Below are positions 57,092 through 64,000 of a stretch of 64,000 nt of DNA, one piece after another (positions within the stretch are counted from its first letter, which is position 1; each line of letters begins with the position of its first letter). Below the pieces are notes generated by a model. The model saw only the letters and a list, made by a program, of their open reading frames with translations. It was not told the DNA's origin and did no database searches. Source of the stretch: Falsibacillus pallidus (GTDB lineage Bacteria > Bacillota > Bacilli > Bacillales > DSM-25281). The DNA lies in NCBI RefSeq assembly GCF_003350505.1, contig NZ_QQAY01000002.1, positions 306,276-370,275 of the forward strand, given 5' to 3'. Position numbers and translations under genes: made by a program.

Positions 57092-57176
57092 AAACCTATT
57101 CAGATTAATTTCTTCCTTAAAAATTAGCACATTATGGTAAAATATATATTATAAAACGTTAAGAAGGAGAAAATGG

Positions 57177-57788
57177 ATGTCAGAATATAGAAATCTCTTA
57201 AAAGAAAGCTACGAACAAAAAGCTGACGAACGCAGCAAAATCCATATGGAGCCTTGGAAAATCGAAGAATTGAACCGATTTATTGGAGCTGTACCCGCTA
57301 AAGGCAGATTGAGTCTGTTGGATGCAGGAGCAGGACCGGGGCTTCAAGGGGAATACCTGAAAGAAAATGGATTTGATGTCACCTGCATCGATCTTTCGGA
57401 GAATATGGTGAAGATTTGCAGAGAAAAAGGACTCAAGGCAGAAGTGATGGATTACTTCCATATGAATCTTCCAACTGAATCCTTCGATTTAATCTGGTCG
57501 ATGAACTCCCTTTTGCATGTGCCAAAAAAAGACTTCCAGACGGTGATTCAGAACCTGAAATCCGTACTTAAGCTAAACGGATTATTCTATCTAGGCGTCT
57601 ATGGGGGAGAGGACAGTGAAGGGATATGGGAAGGGGATCATTATGAACCGAAGAGATTCTTTTCCTTTTATACAAATGAAGATATCCAGAATGAAGTCAT
57701 AAAAGAATTTGAAATTATAGACCTTAAGGTCATTCCGATGGACGGGCAGGGGCCAGACTATCAAGCAATGATTTTAAAGAAGAAGTAA
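57177..57788 (+). CDS. Class I SAM-dependent methyltransferase
   Basis: 203 aa. Motif I LLDAGAGPGLQGEYL (about 48-62), the acidic end of strand 2 VTCIDLSENMVK, and the motif IV area FDLIWSMNSLLHV, followed by VLKLNGLFYLGVYGGE. A small-molecule methyltransferase of the type 11/25 branch. RBS AAGAAGGAG. It sits 85 bp after the cobalamin operon with no obvious terminator between, so some read-through is possible, but its sequence does not resemble corrin methyltransferases. Confidence 0.85.
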   Translation: MSEYRNLLKESYEQKADERSKIHMEPWKIEELNRFIGAVPAKGRLSLLDAGAGPGLQGEYLKENGFDVTCIDLSENMVKICREKGLKAEVMDYFHMNLPTESFDLIWSMNSLLHVPKKDFQTVIQNLKSVLKLNGLFYLGVYGGEDSEGIWEGDHYEPKRFFSFYTNEDIQNEVIKEFEIIDLKVIPMDGQGPDYQAMILKKK

Positions 57789-57931
57789 AAGGATAGTCCT
57801 GCCTATTATCTATGAATGTTGAATCAATCCTTTCTTCCATTATTATTTTCACTAGACATTCCTTTGCCAGAACGTTTAATATTAGGAAGTGATTCAGAAG
57901 AAAGTATTCGAAACAAAGGAGTGTGTATTCT

Positions 57932-58765
57932 TTGCACTTATGGAATCTTTTCGTCGCAGCCATCCTTGGATTAGTAGAAGGACTGACGGAATTTGCGCCA
58001 GTATCCTCTACAGGACACATGGTCATTGTCGACGATATGTTTTTAAAATCAGAAAAATTATTGACACCAGAAATTGCGACGGTCTTTAAAGTCGTCATCC
58101 AGCTCGGATCCATCCTGGCTGTTGTAGTCGTTTTCCGCAATCGTTTCTTTGACCTATTGGGATTGAAGAGAATGAAAAGCGAAGATGAAGTGCACCACCA
58201 CAAATTAAATTTGCTTCAAGTCATTGTCGGACTCTTACCGGCAGTCATCTTAGGACTTTTATTTGATGACTACATCGAGGCTCATTTGTTCTCCGTCAAT
58301 ACGGTCATCGTCGGGTTGATTGCCGGAGCTATCCTCATGCTGATTGCTGACTGGAAAGCAAAAAGGACGCCTGCAGTCGATACAGTAGACAAGCTGACGT
58401 ATAAACACGCCTTGATCATCGGGCTTTCTCAATGCTTGGCTCTATGGCCAGGGTTCTCCCGATCAGGATCTACGATTTCAGCAGGGGTCATGTCCGGCTT
58501 GAGCCATAAAGCAGCAGCAGATTTTACATTCATCATGGCTGTTCCAATCATGGCGGGAGCAAGTGCATTAACATTATTGAAACACGCATCTGCGATCACT
58601 TCTGACGTCATTCCATTTTTTATCGTGGGATTTGTCAGTGCGTTTATCGTAGCCTTGATTTCCATCAAGTTCTTCCTGGCATTGATCAACCGCATCAAGC
58701 TCGTACCATTTGCGATTTACCGAATCGTACTTGCGGTCATTTTGTTTGTGATCATTCATATTTGA
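57932..58765 (+). CDS. uppP: Undecaprenyl-diphosphate phosphatase UppP (BacA)
   Basis: 277 aa from the TTG at 57932, placed by AAAGGAGTG. Eight transmembrane helices with both family motifs: LGLVEGLTEFAPVSSTGHMV near the N-terminus and PGFSRSGSTISAGVMSGLSH near residue 175, which together make the active site. It recycles undecaprenyl phosphate for wall synthesis and gives basal bacitracin resistance. Terminator at 58773-58804. Confidence 0.95.
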   Translation: MHLWNLFVAAILGLVEGLTEFAPVSSTGHMVIVDDMFLKSEKLLTPEIATVFKVVIQLGSILAVVVVFRNRFFDLLGLKRMKSEDEVHHHKLNLLQVIVGLLPAVILGLLFDDYIEAHLFSVNTVIVGLIAGAILMLIADWKAKRTPAVDTVDKLTYKHALIIGLSQCLALWPGFSRSGSTISAGVMSGLSHKAAADFTFIMAVPIMAGASALTLLKHASAITSDVIPFFIVGFVSAFIVALISIKFFLALINRIKLVPFAIYRIVLAVILFVIIHI

Positions 58766-58769
58766 TTGA

Positions 58770-58805
58770 AAGAAAAACTCTCCGTGTATGCGGAGAGTTT
58801 TTTTA
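58770..58805 (+). terminator. Terminator of uppP
   Basis: AAAACTCTCCG and CGGAGAGTTTT form an 11-bp stem followed by T. Confidence 0.88.
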
Positions 58806-58876
58806 TGAAGAAAATGAAACTTTTTTGAAAATTCGTTCGTAGACTAATGATAAGAGATAAAATAGGGGGAATCGAA

Positions 58877-59278
58877 ATGCCATTTGACAACGGCCCTTCA
58901 AACTTGATTTTCACACTCGGGCCAATTTTTATCGGGGTTATATTCATCATCGTCATCGGGGGAATTATTTTTTCTATTATTAAAGGGATTTCTCAATGGA
59001 GCCATAATAATAAACAGCCTAAACTGACAGTAGATGCGAAAGTGGTATCTAAGCGTGACGAAGTCAGCCGGCACAGCCACAATCACGATGGACACCACCA
59101 TCACTCTACTTCGACTAATTATTATGCCACATTTGAAGTCGAAAGCGGTGACCGGATGGAGTTTCAAGTCGACGGAAGCGAATTCGGGATGCTCGCAGAA
59201 GGGGACAAAGGGACGCTGTCTTTCCAAGGTACGCGCTACTTAGGATTTGAGCGATCCATCTCAAAAGCTAGTTTTTAA
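58877..59278 (+). CDS. DUF2500 membrane protein with His-rich loop
   Basis: 133 aa from the ATG at 58877 (RBS TAGGGGGA). One N-terminal transmembrane helix (about 12-37), then a DUF2500 beta domain: PKLTVDAKVVSKRDEVSR, a His-rich insertion HSHNHDGHHHHSTS (about 62-75), then YYATFEVESGDRMEFQVDGS and EGDKGTLSFQGTRYLGFER. The insertion could bind zinc, nickel or copper. The family is uncharacterised; the next two genes form a copper-type pair, which makes a metal link worth noting. Confidence 0.82.
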   Translation: MPFDNGPSNLIFTLGPIFIGVIFIIVIGGIIFSIIKGISQWSHNNKQPKLTVDAKVVSKRDEVSRHSHNHDGHHHHSTSTNYYATFEVESGDRMEFQVDGSEFGMLAEGDKGTLSFQGTRYLGFERSISKASF

Positions 59279-59317
59279 TAATATTATTATGTTAACTAAC
59301 AAACTCTTACAAATGAT

Positions 59318-59342
59318 GACCTCTAAAAAAGAGGTCTTTTTT
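59318..59342 (+). terminator. Terminator of the DUF2500 gene
   Basis: GACCTC and GAGGTC around an A-rich loop, followed by six T. Confidence 0.8.
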
Positions 59343-59481
59343 GCGTGTGGAAACTCCTATATTTGGCTATGATGTTAAAGTTCAACAAATAGTAACATTT
59401 AATCCCTTGGGCCAACTTGTTTGAAAGCGTTCTATGGAATAAGCTTAAGAAGATAGAAAACGATCGAAAGAGGTGGACAGA

Positions 59482-60066
59482 TTGCTTCCAATTGAAAGGA
59501 AAAAACAAATCGTCGATTGGCTGACCAAAGAGGGAAGTCTTAAGATTGCTGAAATCAGCAGCCGTCTGGAAGTATCTGAAATGACAGTCTACCGCGATCT
59601 CCGTCCACTTTTGGAAAGCGGGGAAGTCGTCAAGACATCTGGAGGCATCATGCTTGCCCCCACACCAGAAGGGCAGCTGCAGCATCACTCCTGCAGTTAT
59701 TGCCATAAAATTTCACTTACCAAACAGTCCATCCAGCTCTTTACGAGTGGACATGCAGTCGAGCATACGTGCTGTGCCCATTGTGCATTGTTAAGATATT
59801 CTGACCGGCCAGATTCGTTTGTCCAAATCATTTGCAAAGATTTCTTGAGGGATACGACTCTTAATGCAAAATCTGCCTATTATGTATTTAATCCAGAGCT
59901 GGATCTCAATTGCTGCCAGCCAACTGTCTTAACATTTGGCACGCTTCGGGACGCTCAAAGGTTTTTAAATGGATTTGGCGGGGAGATTTACTCGTTTGAA
60001 GAGGCACTTGAAACGATTCATCAGTCCATGAATAGCCATTCGAGCTGTGATTCGAAGAAAAAATAA
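59482..60066 (+). CDS. ycnK: YcnK-like copper-responsive DeoR regulator
   Basis: 194 aa from the TTG at 59482, which gives the same start (M/L-L-P-I) as B. subtilis YcnK and has AAAGAGGTG upstream. DeoR helix-turn-helix at about 5-55 (IVDWLTKEGSLKIAEISSRL, SEMTVYRDLRPLL), a cysteine-rich middle (SCSYCHKISL, EHTCCAHCALLRYSD) and a C-terminal NosL-like domain (DLNCCQPTVLTFGTLRDAQR, FLNGFGGEIYSFEEALE). YcnK represses the ycnKJI copper-uptake operon. Here ycnJ and ycnI are absent and a double FixH-type lipoprotein gene follows 33 bp later, probably the controlled gene. Confidence 0.87.
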   Translation: MLPIERKKQIVDWLTKEGSLKIAEISSRLEVSEMTVYRDLRPLLESGEVVKTSGGIMLAPTPEGQLQHHSCSYCHKISLTKQSIQLFTSGHAVEHTCCAHCALLRYSDRPDSFVQIICKDFLRDTTLNAKSAYYVFNPELDLNCCQPTVLTFGTLRDAQRFLNGFGGEIYSFEEALETIHQSMNSHSSCDSKKK

Positions 60067-60099
60067 TAAAGTCCAGTACATTCAGGAAGGAAGTTATGT

Positions 60100-60852
60100 A
60101 TGAAAAAGATGATAGGAATTTTGATCCTCGCCGTCTCCATGATAATCCTGGGCGCGTGCGGTCAAAATGAGAAAGATGAACAAAACGGGGGCAGTGTACC
60201 ACAAGAGGTAAAAGTAGATATAAAAGTTCCTGAAAAAGTGGATAAAGGCCAAAAAGTAAAATTGGATGCATATGTCACACAAGGAAAAGAAGCCGTAAAA
60301 GATGCGGATGAAGTGAAATATGAAGTGTGGATGGACGGCATGAAAGATGATAGCCAATTAATCGATGCTAAAAATGAGAAAAACGGCCACTACACAGCGC
60401 AATACAAATTCGATATGGAGGGTGTCTACTCGGTACAAGTCCACGTGACAGCAAGGCAGATGCATACGATGCCTAAGACACAAGTAACGGTAGGGACTGG
60501 AGAGGCAGCTCAGACTCAAGAAGAAGAACACCATCACGACGGAGAGGAAGGCCATGAGCATGCCGTTGATATTCATCTTATGTCTCCTAAGGTCATCGAA
60601 GCTGGGAAATCAGTCAAGTTGATGGCGCATATCATGAAAGGTGATGAAATGCTGGAAAATGCACATGTCCGCTTTGAGATTTGGAAAGAGAATTCCGAGA
60701 AGCATGAATATGTTGAAACCAAAGCAGAAGGTCCCGGACAATACACGGCTGAATATACATTTAAGGAAAGTGGAAAATATACAGTAAAAATCCACGTGGA
60801 AAACGATGAAGGACTCCATGATCATACGGAAGAGACTGTCGCTGTTCAATAA
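60100..60852 (+). CDS. Lipoprotein with two FixH/YtkA-like domains and His-rich linker
   Basis: 250 aa. Lipoprotein signal (IGILILAVSMIILGAC, Cys20 or so). Two copies of a YtkA/FixH-like beta-sandwich: domain 1 (about 35-125) has VDIKVPEKVDKGQKVKLDAY and GHYTAQYKFDMEGVYSVQVH; domain 2 (about 150-250) has VDIHLMSPKVIEAGKSVKLM and GQYTAEYTFKESGKYTVKIH. Between them lies EEEHHHDGEEGHEH. Domain 1 ends in ARQMHTMPKTQV with Met and His. Such proteins handle copper outside the membrane. RBS AGGAAGG. In operon with the YcnK-type repressor. Confidence 0.82.
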   Translation: MKKMIGILILAVSMIILGACGQNEKDEQNGGSVPQEVKVDIKVPEKVDKGQKVKLDAYVTQGKEAVKDADEVKYEVWMDGMKDDSQLIDAKNEKNGHYTAQYKFDMEGVYSVQVHVTARQMHTMPKTQVTVGTGEAAQTQEEEHHHDGEEGHEHAVDIHLMSPKVIEAGKSVKLMAHIMKGDEMLENAHVRFEIWKENSEKHEYVETKAEGPGQYTAEYTFKESGKYTVKIHVENDEGLHDHTEETVAVQ

Positions 60853-60861
60853 TTCGCAGAA

Positions 60862-60893
60862 AACTGCCTGATATAGGGCAGTTTTTCTTATTT
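60862..60893 (+). terminator. Terminator of the ycnK operon
   Basis: AACTGCC and GGCAGTT with an 8-nt loop, followed by TTTCTTATTTT. Confidence 0.8.
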
Positions 60894-61007
60894 TAGGGTG
60901 TAGGAGAGCCAAATTGTTCTTATTGAGTCCGAAATATGCCATTGAAGATAATCCATGAAGGAAATTAAGGAGAAAATCATCCCGAATAGTACCTTTAGAC
61001 ATGCCCT

Positions 61008-61132
61008 TTGCGCCAAAAAATGGTGGCTTTGCGCGGTTTTTCCCCTCTTATGCGCGAGAAACGGATTTTATGCGCCGTTAAATACCTCCTATGCACCAAA
61101 ATCCCCTTCTTATGCGCCATCGGCATTAACCA
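61008..61132 (+). repeat. Phased 21-nt tandem array B, six units
   Basis: Units begin at 61008, 61029, 61050, 61070, 61091 and 61112, that is 21, 21, 20, 21 and 21 bp apart. Unit heads are TTGCGCCA, TTGCGCGG, ATGCGCGA, ATGCGCCG, ATGCACCA and ATGCGCCA. Unit 5 carries the A-C-C-A-A-A-A head that is also special to unit 5 of array A, and unit 6 begins ATGCGCCAT in both arrays. Confidence 0.8.
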
Positions 61133-61316
61133 GTGGTCACGCTGACTCCAATTAACTATATGCCCACTAATTTGAAAAATTTCTGCCCAATATATCTCCC
61201 TAATATCACCGTACAACCTGCCATTCAAAAGTGAAAAAAATCCCCTTAAGAAATTTCTTTTTTCCATGAAACTACAAAATAAAGAGAATACGCTCGAAAA
61301 AGAAAGAAATCACATA

Positions 61317-61366
61317 TTGTAACCGATTTTTCAATGGGTACAACTTACTGCCTTCTGTGATATAAT
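61317..61366 (+). promoter_or_regulatory. Promoter of the SulP gene with upstream inverted repeat
   Basis: A minus-10 TATAAT is at 61361-61366. Upstream, TTGTAACC (61317-61324) and GGGTACAA (61336-61343) form an imperfect inverted repeat overlapping the minus-35 position (no good minus-35 otherwise), suggesting activator or repressor control. Confidence 0.4.
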
Positions 61367-61370
61367 ACTC

Positions 61371-61415
61371 AGCGTTGCCAACGGACCCGGCTTTCATGAG
61401 AGTTGAAAGCCATGA
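61371..61415 (+). other. Hairpins in the SulP leader
   Basis: CGTTGCCAACG is palindromic, and GGCTTTCA with TGAAAGCC forms an 8-bp stem with a 7-nt loop. The leader is about 85 nt. It does not match a riboswitch class I know, and no T run follows. Confidence 0.35.
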
Positions 61416-61452
61416 TTATTGAATAAAAACAGAATAGAAAGTAGGTGCTGTA

Positions 61453-62925
61453 TTGAATATACAGAAACTTAAAACTGAATGGTTTGGAAACATTCGAGGA
61501 GATATCCTTGCTGGTATGGTTGTTGCCATGGCGCTGATTCCGGAAGCCATAGCGTTTTCCATCATTGCAGGAGTTGACCCAATGGTAGGATTGTATGCGT
61601 CCTTCTGTATCGCAGTGACGACTGCCTTTTTTGGTGGAAGACCTGCGATGATTTCTGCTGCAACAGGGGCAACAGCCTTATTGATGGGATCATTGGTTGC
61701 AAGCCACGGTCTCCAATATCTTTTGGCTGCTACTATCCTTACAGGTGTGATTCAGATCATTCTTGGATATTTTAAAGCAGGACGTTTGATGAAATTCATC
61801 CCTAGATCCGTTATGGTAGGATTCGTCAATGCACTAGCCATTTTGATTTTCATGGCTCAGCTTACACACTTTATAGGGGAATCATGGCCGATGTATGCCA
61901 TGGTTGCAGGTGCTTTAGCCATCATTTATATTTTCCCGCGTTTCACCAAAGCAGTTCCATCACCGTTAGTTGCTATTATTGTGATTACGCTGATCGCTGT
62001 CTTTACTGGAAGCGATGTTCGCACGGTTGGAGATATGGGTGAACTGAAGCGTGCATTGCCGACTTTCATGATACCGGATATTCCTTTTAACATTGATACA
62101 CTAAAGATCATTTTCCCTTATTCATTTGGGATTGCGCTTGTCGGTTTGGTAGAATCCTTCCTGACGGCTCAAATCGTCGACGATATGACGGATACATCCA
62201 GTAACAAAAACCGTGAAGCAAAAGGACAGGGTATTGCCAACATTGTTTCCGCATTTTTTGGAGGAATGGCAGGCTGTGCAATGATCGGCCAATCTGTTAT
62301 CAACGTGAAGTCCGGCGGGAGGGGCCGCCTTTCAACGCTCGTAGCCGGTGTTTTCCTATTGATTCTAATCATCGTATTAAATGGATTCTTGATCAGAATC
62401 CCGATGGCTGCCCTTGTAGGCGTTATGTTTATGGTTTCCATCGGAACGTTTGATTGGACATCCTTAAAAACGCTTCATGTGATGCCAGCGACAGATACAA
62501 TTGTAATGATCGTTACCGTTGGCGCAGTTGTGTATACAAACAATTTATCCATCGGTGTCGTAGCCGGAGTCATCTTAAGCGCCGTCTTCTTCGCATCGAA
62601 GATTTCCAAAGTGCACATCACTTCCGAGTTGGATGAGGCCTTGAACATTAAGAGATACACAGTCAGTGGCCAGTTATTCTTTGCATCTGTTTCAGACTTT
62701 GTAGCATCATTTGACTTCAAAGAAGATGTCGCTAAAGTAGAGCTTAACTTGGCCCATACCCATTTATGGGATCATTCTGCAGTAGATGCAATCGACAAGG
62801 TTGTATTGAAATACCGCGAGAATGGAACTAAGGTGAAATTAATAGGGATGAATGACCAAAGCTCATTACTAGTTGAAAAAATCGGCGTCCATCATAAACC
62901 AAATGCAAAAGCAGCGAATCATTAA
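61453..62925 (+). CDS. SulP family anion transporter with STAS domain
   Basis: 490 aa, TTG start at 61453 behind GTAGGTG. Ten or more transmembrane helices with family landmarks [60 protein letters not shown] and [11 protein letters not shown], then a short C-terminal STAS domain (about 400-485: [20 protein letters not shown]). Similar to B. subtilis YbaR. Bicarbonate or sulfate uptake is typical of the family; the substrate is not readable here. Confidence 0.92.
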   Translation: MNIQKLKTEWFGNIRGDILAGMVVAMALIPEAIAFSIIAGVDPMVGLYASFCIAVTTAFFGGRPAMISAATGATALLMGSLVASHGLQYLLAATILTGVIQIILGYFKAGRLMKFIPRSVMVGFVNALAILIFMAQLTHFIGESWPMYAMVAGALAIIYIFPRFTKAVPSPLVAIIVITLIAVFTGSDVRTVGDMGELKRALPTFMIPDIPFNIDTLKIIFPYSFGIALVGLVESFLTAQIVDDMTDTSSNKNREAKGQGIANIVSAFFGGMAGCAMIGQSVINVKSGGRGRLSTLVAGVFLLILIIVLNGFLIRIPMAALVGVMFMVSIGTFDWTSLKTLHVMPATDTIVMIVTVGAVVYTNNLSIGVVAGVILSAVFFASKISKVHITSELDEALNIKRYTVSGQLFFASVSDFVASFDFKEDVAKVELNLAHTHLWDHSAVDAIDKVVLKYRENGTKVKLIGMNDQSSLLVEKIGVHHKPNAKAANH

Positions 62926-62929
62926 AAAA

Positions 62930-62962
62930 GGAACGAGTCCCAATTGGGGGCTCGTTTTTTTC
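62930..62962 (+). terminator. Terminator of the SulP gene
   Basis: AACGAGTCCC and GGGGCTCGTT with a 5-nt loop, followed by TTTTTT. Confidence 0.85.
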
Positions 62963-62965
62963 GAC

Positions 62966-63010
62966 AAAAAAGCGGAAGCTCCTCTCTCGAAGGAACTTCC
63001 GCTTTTTTTT
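62966..63010 (-). terminator. Terminator of the FUSC gene
   Basis: On the minus strand AAAAGCGGAAG and CTTCCGCTTTT pair and are followed by T. Confidence 0.8.
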
Positions 63011-64000
63011 ATTTCGCCATGTCTCCGCTGCTTTTTTGGGTCGATGCTAATTTTCTGCTTGCTCCAAGTTCAGTAGCAAGGGAAAGGATGGACTGATTGA
63101 TTTTCCACACATAGTACAGGTTGTGAATGAGTAGGGCGTGGTTCAGCACCTTGCCTTTATTCCGGTCGGGATACTTTTCGATGAATTTCCGTTCATCATG
63201 CAGGTCCCAGACGGAAAGGTTTCGATTTCCTTTTAGCAGCTCTCTCATCGTCTGCGAATTATCTTTCAGACACTCACTGATGTGTTCAATCATTTCGACC
63301 AGTTCATTCTCTTGTTCGTACTGCGATTTTCTGCTTGTTGAAGCGACAAGGTGCTTGGCATAGTAGTTGATCGCCACCAAGATCGTCATCCATCTTTCGA
63401 CCCCGGTATTTTGAAACTTCCCGGGGATTTTTTCAAATGGTTTGGCATTGATCCGAATCTGGTTTAATTTTTGATCCAAATTAAAAGCAGCATCTGCCAG
63501 ATTGATCGTTTTATTTTTACCTGCGAAGCTCTCTAAGAATCCTGACAGGTACGTTTCCAACTCCTCGAAAAATTCGATGATGGACTCATTGATTTTGTCC
63601 CGCGTCTTTAGCGGGAAGAGGAAGGAGGAGACAAGCAACGCGATTCCAGCACCGATCAATGTATCGACGAATCGGTCCTGCAGGAGCTTCTCGGTAATTC
63701 CGCCAAGTAGCAGATCATACATCAAGGCAAGCATCATCGTAATCCAAAAGGACATGATGGCATAGGATACCTGGAACAAATAAAAAGCCATGAAAACACA
63801 GAAAAAGAGGCAGATCACTTCAAAAATGCCTGTCCCTGACACGAGTTCAGCCAGGTAGAATCCAAGAATCGCACCGATCAATGTTCCAGCAGTCCGTTGA
63901 AATGCTTTTACATAGGTGCTTCCCACTGATTCTGTCCCCAAGAGAACGATATATGCAGTCAATAAAATCCAATACTGGTGCGTGGGAGACAGTAGATACC
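63009..64000 (-). CDS. FUSC family membrane protein (partial, N-terminus outside window)
   Basis: At least 330 codons. The frame stays open to the right edge of the window (reading SPTHQYWILLTAYIVLLGTE at the limit), so the N-terminal membrane half continues beyond it. Visible: the second membrane block of four or five helices (AGTLIGAILGFYLAELVSGT, SYAIMSFWITMMLALMYDLL, DTLIGAGIALLVSSFLFPLK) with the conserved RTAGTLIGA motif, then a long soluble helical region of about 180 residues. The family includes aromatic acid and fusaric acid exporters (AaeB-like). Ends at a terminator shared with the SulP gene. Confidence 0.85.
   Translation of the reverse strand, partial: YLLSPTHQYWILLTAYIVLLGTESVGSTYVKAFQRTAGTLIGAILGFYLAELVSGTGIFEVICLFFCVFMAFYLFQVSYAIMSFWITMMLALMYDLLLGGITEKLLQDRFVDTLIGAGIALLVSSFLFPLKTRDKINESIIEFFEELETYLSGFLESFAGKNKTINLADAAFNLDQKLNQIRINAKPFEKIPGKFQNTGVERWMTILVAINYYAKHLVASTSRKSQYEQENELVEMIEHISECLKDNSQTMRELLKGNRNLSVWDLHDERKFIEKYPDRNKGKVLNHALLIHNLYYVWKINQSILSLATELGASRKLASTQKSSGDMAK

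Larger units (their letters stand above)
60894..61452. other. Gene-free region holding the second 21-nt array
   Basis: About 560 bp without a supported gene. It contains the phased array (61008-61132), an inverted repeat near 61317-61343 and the leader region of the SulP gene (61361-61452). Short frames over the array are products of its period. Confidence 0.65.

Noticed and set aside
32947-61132. The 21-nt arrays as CRISPR arrays
   Set aside because: Conserved heads are only 6-8 bp, units are 21 bp in all, and there is no cas gene or leader.

Overview
The window comes from a low-GC, endospore-forming member of the Bacillaceae. Gene order and content are Bacillus-like: yhbD-bacE-bacF, bdbD-bdbC, a yvrC-yvrB-yvrA type cobalamin operon, a ycnK homologue, a YjcZ-type tiny spore peptide, a BclA-like collagen-repeat protein, comFB, LTA synthase, T-box, ZTP and cobalamin RNAs, and strong GGAGG ribosome binding sites. 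The sequence does not allow a species call. Most of the window is ordinary chromosomal housekeeping and accessory genes. I see no prophage, integrase, CRISPR array, tRNA or rRNA.

Left end (1-5.5 kb): a truncated duplicate of an S66 LD-carboxypeptidase gene abuts coding debris, next to a DUF4179 anti-sigma/ECF sigma pair, the intact carboxypeptidase gene and a PCYCGC lipoprotein. 5.6-13.4 kb: small membrane protein, alpha/beta hydrolase, two further ECF sigma/anti-sigma modules (one anti-sigma carries a beta-propeller and is followed by a lipoprotein), a methyltransferase, a degenerate relative of the TagO/WecA transferases and a DJ-1/PfpI protein. 13.4-22.7 kb: WYL regulator, P-loop protein, a two-gene micro-operon (42-aa membrane peptide plus 83-aa coiled coil), a tandem threonine T-box leader in front of a free-standing ThrRS-like anticodon-binding domain, DUF421 protein, an ArsR/MFS pair with matching operators, CatE-like dioxygenase, Nudix protein, signal peptidase I. 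22.9-32.7 kb: cardiolipin synthase, yhbD and two bactofilins, folD under a ZTP riboswitch, a duplicated-domain membrane protein, alkyltransferase-like protein, DUF2238 and RDD proteins, and an SLH-CAP surface protein.

32.7-45.7 kb: an intergenic 21-nt phased repeat array, an orphan sigma-region-2-like protein, the BdbDC disulfide pair, LTA synthase, a structured dispersed repeat, spore-surface proteins, nucleoside hydrolase, 3-methyladenine glycosylase, ComFB, GDSL hydrolase, DCC protein, a fourth ECF module, and a manganese-type CDF exporter with an upstream MntR-like box. 45.7-64 kb: a divergent MFS/SgrR-type pair, GNAT acetyltransferase, phosphoglycerate mutase, topoisomerase III, a cobalamin-riboswitch-controlled vitamin B12 uptake operon ending in an ABC-ATPase/CbiZ fusion, methyltransferase, UppP, DUF2500 protein, a YcnK copper repressor with a His-rich double FixH-type lipoprotein, a second 21-nt array, a SulP transporter and a partial FUSC membrane protein.

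The most unusual items are: (i) the tandem T-box leader driving only an anticodon-binding domain; (ii) two six-unit arrays of about 21-nt units that align unit by unit although 28 kb apart; (iii) a TagO-like protein that has lost the catalytic aspartates; (iv) a family of GGTGACAGKCACC-type dispersed elements; and (v) the dense set of four ECF modules. All functions are assigned by reading the sequence and from memory of protein families; no database search was run.
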